22,372 bases of DNA from Verrucomicrobiota bacterium (GTDB lineage: Bacteria > Verrucomicrobiota > Verrucomicrobiia > Limisphaerales > UBA1100), in contig JAPKDK010000018.1 in NCBI GenBank assembly GCA_028872645.1, positions 1 through 22,372 of the forward strand, in the 5' to 3' direction. The notes beneath the pieces are model-generated. The model was not told the DNA's origin. It saw only the letters and a program-made list of their open reading frames with translations, and did not search any database. The first letter of the stretch is position 1, and the number at the start of each line of letters is the position of its first letter. Of this stretch, positions 1 to 6,405 are shown piece after piece. Position numbers and translations under genes: made by a program.

Positions 1-323
1 TTGGCGGCGAAGATGAAGTCGGCTTCGTTGAGGCCGTCGATTTTGTGGGTCCAGAGGGTGACGCGCACTTTGCCCCACGCGAGGAAAATGTCGGGGTGAT
101 GGAAAATTTCTTCGGCCAGCGCGCCGACTTGGTTGGTGAAGGCCAGCGCCTCGGCGAAGTTTTTGAAGCTGTATTCCTTCTCAAGATGATGGCCATCAAT
201 GACTTGCCAGTTGTTGCCGAGTTGGTCGTGGAGAGTTTGCAAAGCGTCGCCCGCGAGTGGCGGCACGCCGCCTTGGCAGGGTTTGCATTCGCGTTCGGAG
301 AGGCTGCAGGTTTCTTCGCTCAT
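1..323 (-). CDS. Pterin-4a-carbinolamine dehydratase, 3' end cut by window
   Basis: The first 107 residues are present and the stop lies outside the window. The family dehydrates 4a-hydroxytetrahydropterin, recycling the cofactor of aromatic amino acid hydroxylases; it also occurs in bacteria without such hydroxylases. The protein starts MSEETCSLSE and shows the family core: a tryptophan-containing strand (NNWQVIDGHHLEKEYSF), the helix with NFAEALAF, the active-site HHPD at about residues 77-80, then W-x-KVRVTLWTH and a closing GL-x-EADFIFAA. The family is usually about 95-115 residues, so very little is missing. The N-terminus holds three cysteines (residues 6, 13 and 16, the last two as CKPC) ahead of the domain. 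It is divergent from the DCC-type gene that starts at 382, leaving a 58-base shared upstream region in which I see no clear promoter. Confidence 0.9.
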   Translation of the reverse strand, partial: MSEETCSLSERECKPCQGGVPPLAGDALQTLHDQLGNNWQVIDGHHLEKEYSFKNFAEALAFTNQVGALAEEIFHHPDIFLAWGKVRVTLWTHKIDGLNEADFIFAA

Positions 324-381
324 TTCAGTTCGGTGTGTGGGCTTGTTTTGCTGTCTGGAAACCCTAAGCTGTTGGCCGCGA

Positions 382-819
382 ATGACCGAGCAGAAAAAAC
401 ATTCCATCTTGTACGACGACGAATGCTGGATGTGCACTTTCCAAATGCGAATGCTGACGTGGCTGGATTGGTGCGGTGTGGCGCGGTTGGTGCCGGCGTC
501 GGATCCCGAATGCCTCAAGCTCGCGCCGGGGCTTACGCGAGAAGGCTTGATGGAGGCGATTCATTGCGTGTGTGCGGATGGCTCCGTGCTGCGCGGCGCG
601 CGGGCGTTGCGGTTCATTGGGCTGCGAATGCCGCTGCTCGTGCCGATGACGTTGGTGCTTTGGGTGCCGGGGATTATCTGGATTGCGGAGGGCATTTACG
701 CGTGCGTGAGCCGCAATCGGCACCTTATCAGCAAGGTTTTTGGCTGCAAAGGTGCGTGCGATATTTTGCCCCAACGCCAGCGGGAAGGGGAAACCACCAC
801 AAAACCAGCGGGAAAATGA
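382..819 (+). CDS. DCC family thiol-disulfide oxidoreductase-like protein (DUF393)
   Basis: This 145-residue protein begins MTEQKKHSILYDDECWMC. The opening strand followed by D-x-E-C-x-x-C (C15, C18) is the hallmark of the DUF393/DCC family, small proteins with a thioredoxin-like fold whose exact substrates are mostly unknown. The following LVPASDPE strand and the segment G-S-V-L-R-G-A-R-A-L also fit. Residues about 85-108 are hydrophobic (PLLVPMTLVLWVPGIIWIAEGIY), as in other members with a membrane-associated C-terminal part. The ATG at 382 was chosen because the family motif begins only a few residues after it; the longer open frame upstream runs antisense to the pterin dehydratase. Family assignment is good; the biochemical role is inferred only. 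Confidence 0.8.
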   Translation: MTEQKKHSILYDDECWMCTFQMRMLTWLDWCGVARLVPASDPECLKLAPGLTREGLMEAIHCVCADGSVLRGARALRFIGLRMPLLVPMTLVLWVPGIIWIAEGIYACVSRNRHLISKVFGCKGACDILPQRQREGETTTKPAGK

Positions 820-832
820 CAGAAATTCGCGC

Positions 833-860
833 TTGCCAAGTTTCCTGTGGCTGTTACATT
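833..860 (+). promoter_or_regulatory. Possible promoter ahead of rpmE2
   Basis: TTGCCA (833-838) and TACATT (855-860) are separated by 16 bases and resemble sigma-70 -35 and -10 boxes. A start about 7 bases downstream would leave a leader of only about 8 bases before the ATG at 875, where no Shine-Dalgarno sequence is visible. This is a pattern match only. Confidence 0.3.
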
Positions 861-874
861 CCGCGCCCCGATTT

Positions 875-1159
875 ATGAAGAAGGACATTCATCCTGAAAA
901 ATATCGCCCGGTGGTTTTCCGCGACACGAGCAATGGCGAGGAATTTCTCACGCGCTCCTGCGCGCCCACGCGGGAAACGACCACTTTCGAAGGTGAGGAC
1001 TATCCACTATACCAAATGGGTATTAGCAGTTCCTCGCATCCGTTTTACACCGGCCAACAAAAATTTGTGGATACTGCTGGTCGCGTGGACAAGTTTCAGC
1101 AACGCGCCGCCAAGGCCAAGGCAATCGCCGAGGCCCGCGCCGCCAAAGCGAAAAAGTAG
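875..1159 (+). CDS. rpmE2: 50S ribosomal protein L31 type B
   Basis: A 94-residue ribosomal protein of the large subunit. The start MKKDIHPEKYRPVVF, the central ETTTFEGEDYPLYQ and the motif SSSSHPFYTGQQ followed by KFVDTAGRVDKFQQR are characteristic of L31. It lacks the CxxC zinc pair of the type A form (a single Cys, in RSCAPT), so it is the zinc-independent type B paralogue, which in many bacteria takes over under zinc limitation. The C-terminal tail (about residues 75-94) is a low-complexity Ala/Lys run, longer than in most L31 proteins. The ATG at 875 is the first residue of the conserved domain. An intrinsic terminator follows 14 bases after the stop and separates it from prfA. Confidence 0.93.
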   Translation: MKKDIHPEKYRPVVFRDTSNGEEFLTRSCAPTRETTTFEGEDYPLYQMGISSSSHPFYTGQQKFVDTAGRVDKFQQRAAKAKAIAEARAAKAKK

Positions 1160-1172
1160 CAAACCCTTTTTT

Positions 1173-1213
1173 ACCACCCGCCCGGTTTGCGCCGTGGCGG
1201 GTGGTTTCTTTTT
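1173..1213 (+). terminator. Intrinsic terminator between rpmE2 and prfA
   Basis: A perfect 10-bp stem (ACCACCCGCC at 1173-1182 with GGCGGGTGGT at 1196-1205) encloses a 13-base loop and runs into TTTCTTTTT. It sits 14 bases after the rpmE2 stop and 36 bases before the prfA start, so it should end or attenuate transcription from rpmE2. Confidence 0.8.
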
Positions 1214-1240
1214 CCCCACCCATTTCGAAATCAGCCCCGG

Positions 1241-2311
1241 ATGGACCTGCAACCGCACATCAAAAAATTCGCCGCTCGCATGGCCGAAGTGGAAACCGAG
1301 CTGGGCGACCCGAAGGTTTTTGAAAACAATCGGCGCGCTCAAGAATTGGGCCGTGAATATTCGCGCCTGAAAGGTTTGGTATCAAAAGGCGAGCGTTACC
1401 TAAGATCACTCGAGGAGTTGGCGGAAAATCAGGAGCTTGCCGGCGGCGGCGATGAGATGGCCGAAATGGCCGCCGCGGAAATTGCGCGCTTGGAAACAGA
1501 GATTCCCGCGCTTGAAAAGGAAGTGGAACTCGGCCTTGTGCCGCCCGACCCCGCTGATTCGCGCAACACAATTATCGAAATCCGCGCCGGTGCCGGTGGC
1601 GATGAAGCCGCACTTTTTGTCGGCGATCTCTTTCGGATGTACACCCACTTCGCCACCGCGAAAGGTTGGAAGCACGAGCTGATGAGCACTAGCGACGCAG
1701 CGATGGGCGGCTATAAGGAAATCATTTTCAGCCTCGCAGGTGAGGAGGTTTACAAACAAATAAAATTCGAAAGTGGCGTGCATCGCGTCCAACGCGTGCC
1801 GGCCACCGAGGCGAGCGGACGCATTCACACCAGCACCGTCACGGTCGCAGTGTTGCCCGAGGCGGAGGAAGTGGACATCGAAATCAAGCCCGAAGAACTC
1901 GACATCACCGCCACGCGCTCCAGCGGGCCCGGCGGTCAGGGCGTGAACACCACGGATTCCGCAGTGCAAATTGTCCACAAACCGACTGGATTGATCGTGC
2001 GTTGCTCGGATGAACGCAGCCAAATCAAGAACCGCGCCAAGGCGATGAAGGTGCTGCGCGCGCGCTTGCTCGATCAAATGCTCGCCGAGGAAAACGCAAA
2101 GTACGCCGCCGAACGCAAAGCGCAAGTCGGCACCGGCGAACGCAACGAACGCATCCGCACTTATAATTTCCCGCAAAGCCGCGTGACCGACCATCGCATC
2201 GATCTCACGATGCACAGTCTGTCCACATTCATCGAGGGCGACATCGGTGAGATGATCGCGCCTCTCATCCAAAATGACTTGGAGGAAAAACTCGCCGCCC
2301 TCCAAGCCTGA
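1241..2311 (+). CDS. prfA: Peptide chain release factor 1
   Basis: A 356-residue class I release factor that reads UAA and UAG and triggers hydrolysis of the peptidyl-tRNA. The codon-reading tripeptide is P-A-T (about residues 187-189 in HRVQRVPATEASGRIHTST), which marks RF1 rather than RF2 (S-P-F). The catalytic GGQ is at residues 231-233 in SSGPGGQGVNTTDSAVQ. The N-terminal coiled-coil region and the signature RAGAGGDEAALFVGDLF precede these. Length matches the usual 355-365 residues. The ATG at 1241 gives the normal N-terminus (MDLQPHIKKF); the upstream extension would run through the rpmE2 terminator. The stop overlaps the ATG of the HAD phosphatase by one base (TGATG), so the two are translationally coupled. 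Confidence 0.97.
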   Translation: MDLQPHIKKFAARMAEVETELGDPKVFENNRRAQELGREYSRLKGLVSKGERYLRSLEELAENQELAGGGDEMAEMAAAEIARLETEIPALEKEVELGLVPPDPADSRNTIIEIRAGAGGDEAALFVGDLFRMYTHFATAKGWKHELMSTSDAAMGGYKEIIFSLAGEEVYKQIKFESGVHRVQRVPATEASGRIHTSTVTVAVLPEAEEVDIEIKPEELDITATRSSGPGGQGVNTTDSAVQIVHKPTGLIVRCSDERSQIKNRAKAMKVLRARLLDQMLAEENAKYAAERKAQVGTGERNERIRTYNFPQSRVTDHRIDLTMHSLSTFIEGDIGEMIAPLIQNDLEEKLAALQA

Positions 2312-2901
2312 TGCAACCGCGCGCCCTCATCTTCGATTGCGACGGCACTCTTGCCGACAGCATGCCGCTGCATTGGCGCGCGTGGAACGTAGTCTGTCAA
2401 CGCAACGGAATCAAACTTCCTGAAGAACGCTTTTATAAACTGGGCGGCGTGCCTTCGCAAAAAATTCTTGCGATGCTCAAACAGGAACAAGGCCTCGACT
2501 TTGATCCCGCAGAAATTTCCCGCCAAAAAGAAGAGGCATATTTACCGCTGATGGCTGAGGTGAAACTCATCGAGCCCGTCGCCGCCATCGCCCGCGAACA
2601 CGTCGGCAAGCTCCCGATGGCTGTAGCCACCGGTGGCCGCACGAAATATATTCGACCGCTGCTCGAAGGCCTCGGCATCGCCGATTGGTTTCAGGCAATC
2701 GTCACCAGTGATGATGTGAAAAATCATAAGCCAGCGCCGGATACATTTTTGAAAGCCGCCGCCTTACTCGGTGTGCCGCCGGAAGATTGTCGCGCGTTTG
2801 AGGATACCGATTTGGGAATGGAAGCCATCCGCGCCGCGCATATGGACGCCGTGGACGTGCGCACAATTGACGGCGTGCTGCCGGAAAACATCGCCATTTA
2901 A
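2311..2901 (+). CDS. HAD-superfamily phosphatase, beta-phosphoglucomutase-like
   Basis: A 196-residue HAD hydrolase of subfamily IA. Motif I is DCDGTL (D9 nucleophile, D11), followed by a helical cap domain (residues about 15-80); motif II threonine is in VATGG (T107), motif III lysine in NHKPAPD (K140), and the metal-binding motif IV is FEDTD (E164, D165). The pattern DGTLADSMPLHWRAW and the FEDTDLGMEAIRAA segment are closest to YqaB-like sugar phosphate phosphatases and beta-phosphoglucomutases. Substrate cannot be read from sequence. It starts on the last base of prfA and is probably co-transcribed with it. Its 3' end overlaps the stop of the convergent AI-2E permease gene by 4 bases. Confidence 0.88.
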   Translation: MQPRALIFDCDGTLADSMPLHWRAWNVVCQRNGIKLPEERFYKLGGVPSQKILAMLKQEQGLDFDPAEISRQKEEAYLPLMAEVKLIEPVAAIAREHVGKLPMAVATGGRTKYIRPLLEGLGIADWFQAIVTSDDVKNHKPAPDTFLKAAALLGVPPEDCRAFEDTDLGMEAIRAAHMDAVDVRTIDGVLPENIAI

Positions 2902-4094
2902 AGAGCCTCCATTTGCGTGGCCTTCTCCGGCATCTGCTGCCGCACCCACACGTAACGGAACAACACCGTGCGGAGCGCCATTGCCACCGGTATGGCCAGC
3001 AAACCACCGATCACACCGCCCACCAGCGTGGCACCCATCAGCACCGAAATAATCACCGCCACCGGATGCATCCCCACACGCTCGCCGATGATTTTTGGTT
3101 GGATGAGTGTTTTCTCCAAAAACAAAACCGAGGCACAAATCATCAAAGCCAACACCGGCGCCCCCGCGCCTTGCACGAGCATTTGGTCGCCGTACGCCAA
3201 TGAAAGCAACAGCACCGGAATGGTCGCCGCGATCACGCCAAAGTACGGAATGATTCCGAGTAACCCCGCCGCCAGCCCGATGAGAATGGCGTACGGCAGC
3301 CCAATAATAGAGAACCCAATCGCGAGACAAACGCCTACACAAAACGCCACCAAAACTTGGCCGCGAAAAAACACGACGAGACAATCGTTGAAGGACGACA
3401 GCACGAACACCGCCTCTTCCTTGAAGCGCGATTCCTTGAGCGGAAGATAATCGCTCCATTTCATTTCAATGGTGCGCGCTTCCAGCAGAAAATAAAAAAC
3501 GTAAACCGGCACCAGTGCCAAGCCCGCGAACAGTCCAATCAGCGCGATGGCCTCGGAGACGCCTTTGTGAGTCATCCGCGTGAGTTGCTGCTCGCCGGCG
3601 CTAATCATCGCGGTGAGGTTGATGGATTCCAGCTGGCCGACCATCATCAGCTTGCCCCAAGCGGTGCCTTTGTTTTCGGCGGCCCAGTTGCGGATATTTT
3701 CCTGCACGTATTCCACTTTGGTTTCCGCGGCCAACTTCAGCATCTCCGGAACCACCGTGGTCAGCGTAACCCACGTGAGCGCGGTGATGATGCAAAACCC
3801 AATCATTAACACCAACAGGATCGCCTTCACGCGTTTGGGATTTCGGATTTTGGAAAACAGGAAACTCACTTTGGCGGACATCTTGGGCTCAAAAAAATCA
3901 ACCAACGGATTGAGTAGAAACGCCAGAATACCTGCGATGGCCAAAGGCAATAGCACCGGTGTCAGCCGATCGAGCATCCAACCCACGCCGTAGAACATCA
4001 GCGCCAGCAGCGCGAGAAACACGGCGATGGCCAGCACTGTGAGTGAGAACCACAGCACTTTTGCCTGCTTATCTGATGGCGAAGGGAAAGGCAT
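2898..4094 (-). CDS. AI-2E family transporter (PerM/YdiK-like permease)
   Basis: A 398-residue polytopic inner membrane protein. After a short cytoplasmic start (MPFPSPSDKQ) there are hydrophobic segments at about residues 14-35 and 40-60, one near 80-100, then a soluble central loop (about 105-180), and five further segments, giving the eight-helix outline of the AI-2E/PerM family. Family-typical features are FYFLLEA before the second helix block, GQVLVAFCVGVCLAIGF, the G-LPYAILIGLAAGLLGIIPYFG segment, and QPKIIGERVGMHP. Some members export autoinducer-2 or act as Na+/H+ antiporters; the substrate here is unknown. Start at the ATG ending at 4094, one base after the proC stop, so the two form an operon. 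The longer frame upstream lies within proC in another frame. Confidence 0.9.
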   Translation of the reverse strand: MPFPSPSDKQAKVLWFSLTVLAIAVFLALLALMFYGVGWMLDRLTPVLLPLAIAGILAFLLNPLVDFFEPKMSAKVSFLFSKIRNPKRVKAILLVLMIGFCIITALTWVTLTTVVPEMLKLAAETKVEYVQENIRNWAAENKGTAWGKLMMVGQLESINLTAMISAGEQQLTRMTHKGVSEAIALIGLFAGLALVPVYVFYFLLEARTIEMKWSDYLPLKESRFKEEAVFVLSSFNDCLVVFFRGQVLVAFCVGVCLAIGFSIIGLPYAILIGLAAGLLGIIPYFGVIAATIPVLLLSLAYGDQMLVQGAGAPVLALMICASVLFLEKTLIQPKIIGERVGMHPVAVIISVLMGATLVGGVIGGLLAIPVAMALRTVLFRYVWVRQQMPEKATQMEAL

Positions 4095-4095
4095 A

Positions 4096-4908
4096 TTATT
4101 TTCCGAGCGCGTCCGCTTTCTTCGCCGAGGCGCGCACGGCATTGATGAGTGCGTTGCGCACGCCCCCCGCTTCCATTTCGTGGAGGCCCTCGATGGTGGT
4201 GCCCCCGGGGCTGGCCACGCGATCTTTGAGTGTGCCGGGGTGTTCGCCGGTTTCCAACACCATTTTTGCCGCGCCGAGCATCGTTTGCGCTGCCAGTTGC
4301 GTGGAGAGCTCGCGCGGCAAACCTGCCGCCACCCCGCCATCACTCAGCGCCTCAATGATTTGAAATCCATACGCCGGGCCGCTCCCGCTTAAGCCGGTGA
4401 CCGCGTTGATGAGCCGTTCGGGCACTTCCACCGCCAAACCCACCGCGCCAAGCATCCGCGCCGCCAGTTTTGCATCCGCCGCCGTGGCGCGGCTGCCGCG
4501 CGCAAATCCGGCCGCGCCTTCGCCTACCAACGCCGGCGTATTTGGCATCACCCGAATCACCCGCGCTTTGCCCCCCAATGCGGCTTCCAATTGCGCGATC
4601 GTCACGCCAGCCGCGATGGAAATAAAAAGATGTTTGGAAGTGACGTCATCCGTGAGTGAGCCGAGCAACTCCTCCACTTGATGCGGCTTCACGGCGATGA
4701 CGATGACGCCGGCTTTTTTTAGCACCTCGGAATTTTTCTTGAGTGCCTTGCCGCCCGTGGCTTTTGCAAACGCCTTCGTCGCGGCAGCCACCACGTCCGC
4801 CGCGAACAACGCGCGTGGCGTGATGAGCTTCGCCTTCACCATCCCGCCCGCTAACGCCGTGGCCATTCGCCCTGCGCCGAGGAAACCAAAAGTTTGCTTC
4901 AAAGCCAT
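4096..4908 (-). CDS. proC: Pyrroline-5-carboxylate reductase
   Basis: A 270-residue cytoplasmic enzyme for the last step of proline synthesis, reducing 1-pyrroline-5-carboxylate with NAD(P)H. The Rossmann dinucleotide motif is GFLGAGRMA (residues 8-16). Also visible are VKPHQVEELL (74-82), the MPNTPA motif (121-126), GLSGSGPAY (172-180) in the dimer and active-site helix, and the ProC signature region LKDRVASPGGTTIEGL (227-242). Length is typical (about 270). An AGGG eight bases before the ATG supports this start. It is the middle gene of a minus-strand operon, 54 bases after the uracil-DNA glycosylase gene and one base before the AI-2E permease gene. Confidence 0.96.
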   Translation of the reverse strand: MALKQTFGFLGAGRMATALAGGMVKAKLITPRALFAADVVAAATKAFAKATGGKALKKNSEVLKKAGVIVIAVKPHQVEELLGSLTDDVTSKHLFISIAAGVTIAQLEAALGGKARVIRVMPNTPALVGEGAAGFARGSRATAADAKLAARMLGAVGLAVEVPERLINAVTGLSGSGPAYGFQIIEALSDGGVAAGLPRELSTQLAAQTMLGAAKMVLETGEHPGTLKDRVASPGGTTIEGLHEMEAGGVRNALINAVRASAKKADALGK

Positions 4909-4962
4909 GCGAATTCCCTAGCAGAAAACCGCGCCCGCCACGAGCCCAAAGCCGTGGTTGCT

Positions 4963-5736
4963 TCAATGTTTCAGAAAAAAACCGCGCTGTTTTTCGCTGA
5001 TGGAAAGACCGATTTTTTCCATCACCGCCAGAAGGTCTTCCCACACTTTGCGTTTGTTTTGCATCGATTCCTGATGCAAGAGGTACGCGGGATGAAACGT
5101 GGGCATCAGCGGGATGCCACGATAGGTTTGCCATTGGCCGCGCATTTTTGTGATGGGCGTATTCTCCATTTCCAATAGCCCACCCACCGCCACTTTGCCG
5201 AGTGCCACGATGACTTTGGGTTGGATGAAATCAATTTGGCGGTGCAGCCACGGCGAACAGGTCGTCATCTCTTCGGCGGTGGGCGCGCGGTTATCGTTGC
5301 GTTGATTGGGAGTGTCCGTTCGGCACTTGAGAATGTTCGCGATATAAACATCCTCGCGCGCCAAGCCCATCGCTTTGAGCATTTTGGTGAGCAGCCCTCC
5401 CGCCGCGTCCACGAAGGGTTCACCCTGCGCATCCTCATCTGCGCCCGGGGCTTCGCCCACAAACAAAATATCCGCCGCCTCATTGCCCACGCCAAACACC
5501 ACTTGCTGCCGCGAAGCCACCAAGTGCTCGCACCGCGTGCACGCCAACGCTTGCGCGCGCAAATCCGCCATCGAATCACAAGCCGTTTCGGCAATTGGTT
5601 TCGCTGGCCGCTTTGGCAATGGCCGGAACAGCACCGACAATTTTTCCAGATCCACATTGACGTGCCGCCGGCCGTGCGCCCGCTCGCCTTCCAGAAAATT
5701 CACCGTGGCCTCGAGCAATTGATGATAAGCCGTCAC
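4963..5736 (-). CDS. Uracil-DNA glycosylase, family 4 (iron-sulfur)
   Basis: A 257-residue enzyme expected to remove uracil from DNA as the first step of base excision repair. The family 4 motif GEAPGADEDAQGEPFV (94-109) and the second active-site motif F-H-P-A-Y-L-L (H215, P216) are present. Four cysteines in the 4Fe-4S arrangement are C66 and C69 (CTRC), C138 (NILKCR) and C160. The spacing between the last two is longer than I expect for the family because of an extra TDTPNQRND stretch. The N-terminal 60 residues are a non-conserved extension. The KCR at the third cysteine argues against the UdgX branch. Start is GTG at 5736, the only start upstream of the conserved part in this frame. First gene of the operon with proC and the AI-2E permease. 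Confidence 0.92.
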   Translation of the reverse strand: MTAYHQLLEATVNFLEGERAHGRRHVNVDLEKLSVLFRPLPKRPAKPIAETACDSMADLRAQALACTRCEHLVASRQQVVFGVGNEAADILFVGEAPGADEDAQGEPFVDAAGGLLTKMLKAMGLAREDVYIANILKCRTDTPNQRNDNRAPTAEEMTTCSPWLHRQIDFIQPKVIVALGKVAVGGLLEMENTPITKMRGQWQTYRGIPLMPTFHPAYLLHQESMQNKRKVWEDLLAVMEKIGLSISEKQRGFFLKH

Positions 5737-5812
5737 GCGCCCAACATAAATGCAACACCCGCGCGCGCACGGAAAACTTGTCCAGACTTACTCACGCGAT
5801 TACCCTCAACCG

Positions 5813-6118
5813 ATGACGCGGCATTGTTTTAAGTGCGGGAAAGATTGGACACTCTCCAACGCGCCCGGGAGGCGTGATACATGCGAGGAGTGTGATACGG
5901 ATTTGCGGTGCTGCCGCAATTGCGTTTACTTCGACATCATAGTGGCGCATCAATGCCGCGAGCGCCGCGCCGAGCCGGTGGATGAAAAAGACCGCGCCAA
6001 CTACTGCGAGTACTTCGATTTCGTGCGGCGCAACTTCAAAAAAATCGATCCCTCCCAAGGCGAAATCAGCCGCGAAGAGGCCGCCAAAAACACACTTCGA
6101 AAACTACTGGGCGACTAG
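5813..6118 (+). CDS. Small cysteine-rich zinc-ribbon protein of unknown function
   Basis: A 101-residue cytoplasmic protein with nine cysteines. C5/C8 (CFKC) and C24/C27 (CEEC) would form one zinc ribbon; C33 or C34, C37 (CCRNC), C48 (HQCRE) and C65 (NYCEYF) could form a second metal site. The order CFKCGKDW, R-x-D-x-CxxCxxDL-RCC-x-NC-x-YFD, C-RE, E-x-V-x-DK-x-RANYC-x-YF is a pattern I recognise from uncharacterised proteins in several phyla, but no function is known to me. The C-terminus (about 70-101) is charged and helical. The ATG at 5813 gives a compact protein starting just before the first CxxC. It is divergent from the uracil-DNA glycosylase gene. Two small hairpins follow the stop. 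Confidence 0.75.
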   Translation: MTRHCFKCGKDWTLSNAPGRRDTCEECDTDLRCCRNCVYFDIIVAHQCRERRAEPVDEKDRANYCEYFDFVRRNFKKIDPSQGEISREEAAKNTLRKLLGD

Positions 6119-6124
6119 AAAACC

Positions 6125-6180
6125 CACAGTATTTTGCGCTGTGTGAATTTGACCACCCAACGGGTTGTGGTTTTCTTATT
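6125..6180 (+). terminator. Tandem small hairpins after the zinc-ribbon gene
   Basis: CACAG (6125-6129) pairs with CTGTG (6140-6144), and ACCAC (6152-6156) pairs with GTGGT (6167-6171); the second stem runs into TTTTCTTATT. The stems are only 5 bp, so termination here would be weak. Confidence 0.4.
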
Positions 6181-6219
6181 CACCGGGCTTGACATTTTCA
6201 TGAATATGTGGTCTTTTTT

Positions 6220-6393
6220 CTCCAGTGCTGCAGCCAAGGGGCGGCGCAAAAAAAAACGAACTCACAAAACAATAATTTCGATTCCTTCCCAGTACAGCTG
6301 GAATCCAAAACCCTACAGTAGCCTACTTTGTACTGTTTCTGAGTTCACCGGACCAGGAAGGCTCTCTTCAGGCCACCTGGTCCGGCTTTTTTT
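6220..6393 (+). ncRNA. Candidate structured non-coding RNA ending in an intrinsic terminator
   Basis: The roughly 280 bases between 6119 and 6405 contain no convincing gene, but the second part is strongly structured. GAACTCA (6258-6264) pairs with TGAGTTC (6340-6346), and the helix can continue inwards with AAA/TTT and CA/TG pairs. It encloses a hairpin with stem GATTCC/GGAATC (6280-6285 with 6300-6305) and an alternative hairpin ACAGTA/TACTGT (6315-6320 with 6331-6336) that competes with the closing helix. The strong terminator at 6348-6393 follows directly. A TTGACA at 6189-6194 could be a -35 box, but I find no good -10 at the right distance. The 5' end is therefore a guess. It does not match tmRNA, SRP RNA or 6S RNA as I know them. 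It could also be a long 3' UTR of the zinc-ribbon gene. Confidence 0.45.
6348..6393 (+). terminator. Strong intrinsic terminator
   Basis: A perfect 10-bp stem (CCGGACCAGG at 6348-6357 with CCTGGTCCGG at 6376-6385), an 18-base loop and CTTTTTTT immediately after (7 T at 6387-6393). The T-run is on the plus strand only, so it ends a plus-strand transcript 275 bases beyond the zinc-ribbon stop, not the convergent PHP gene. Confidence 0.85.
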
Positions 6394-6405
6394 CGGCTGA
6401 AATAT

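Noticed and set aside
1406..2305. Long minus-strand frame opposite prfA
   Set aside because: prfA is certain by its motifs over its full length; the opposite frame is a by-product of GC-rich codon use.
4096..4343. N-terminal extension of the AI-2E permease
   Set aside because: The extension lies in another frame of proC and is Arg/Cys/Trp-rich without domain character; the ATG at 4094 gives a normal family start.
6220..6393. The structured intergenic region as SRP RNA, tmRNA or 6S RNA
   Set aside because: The GGAA-tetraloop hairpin of SRP RNA, the tRNA-like ends of tmRNA and the long rod with central bubble of 6S RNA are all missing.
6134..6400. 88-residue plus-strand frame across the gene-free region
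   Set aside because: It crosses the terminator and ends in it, has a Lys/Arg run from an A9 tract, shows no domain character and has no ribosome binding site.
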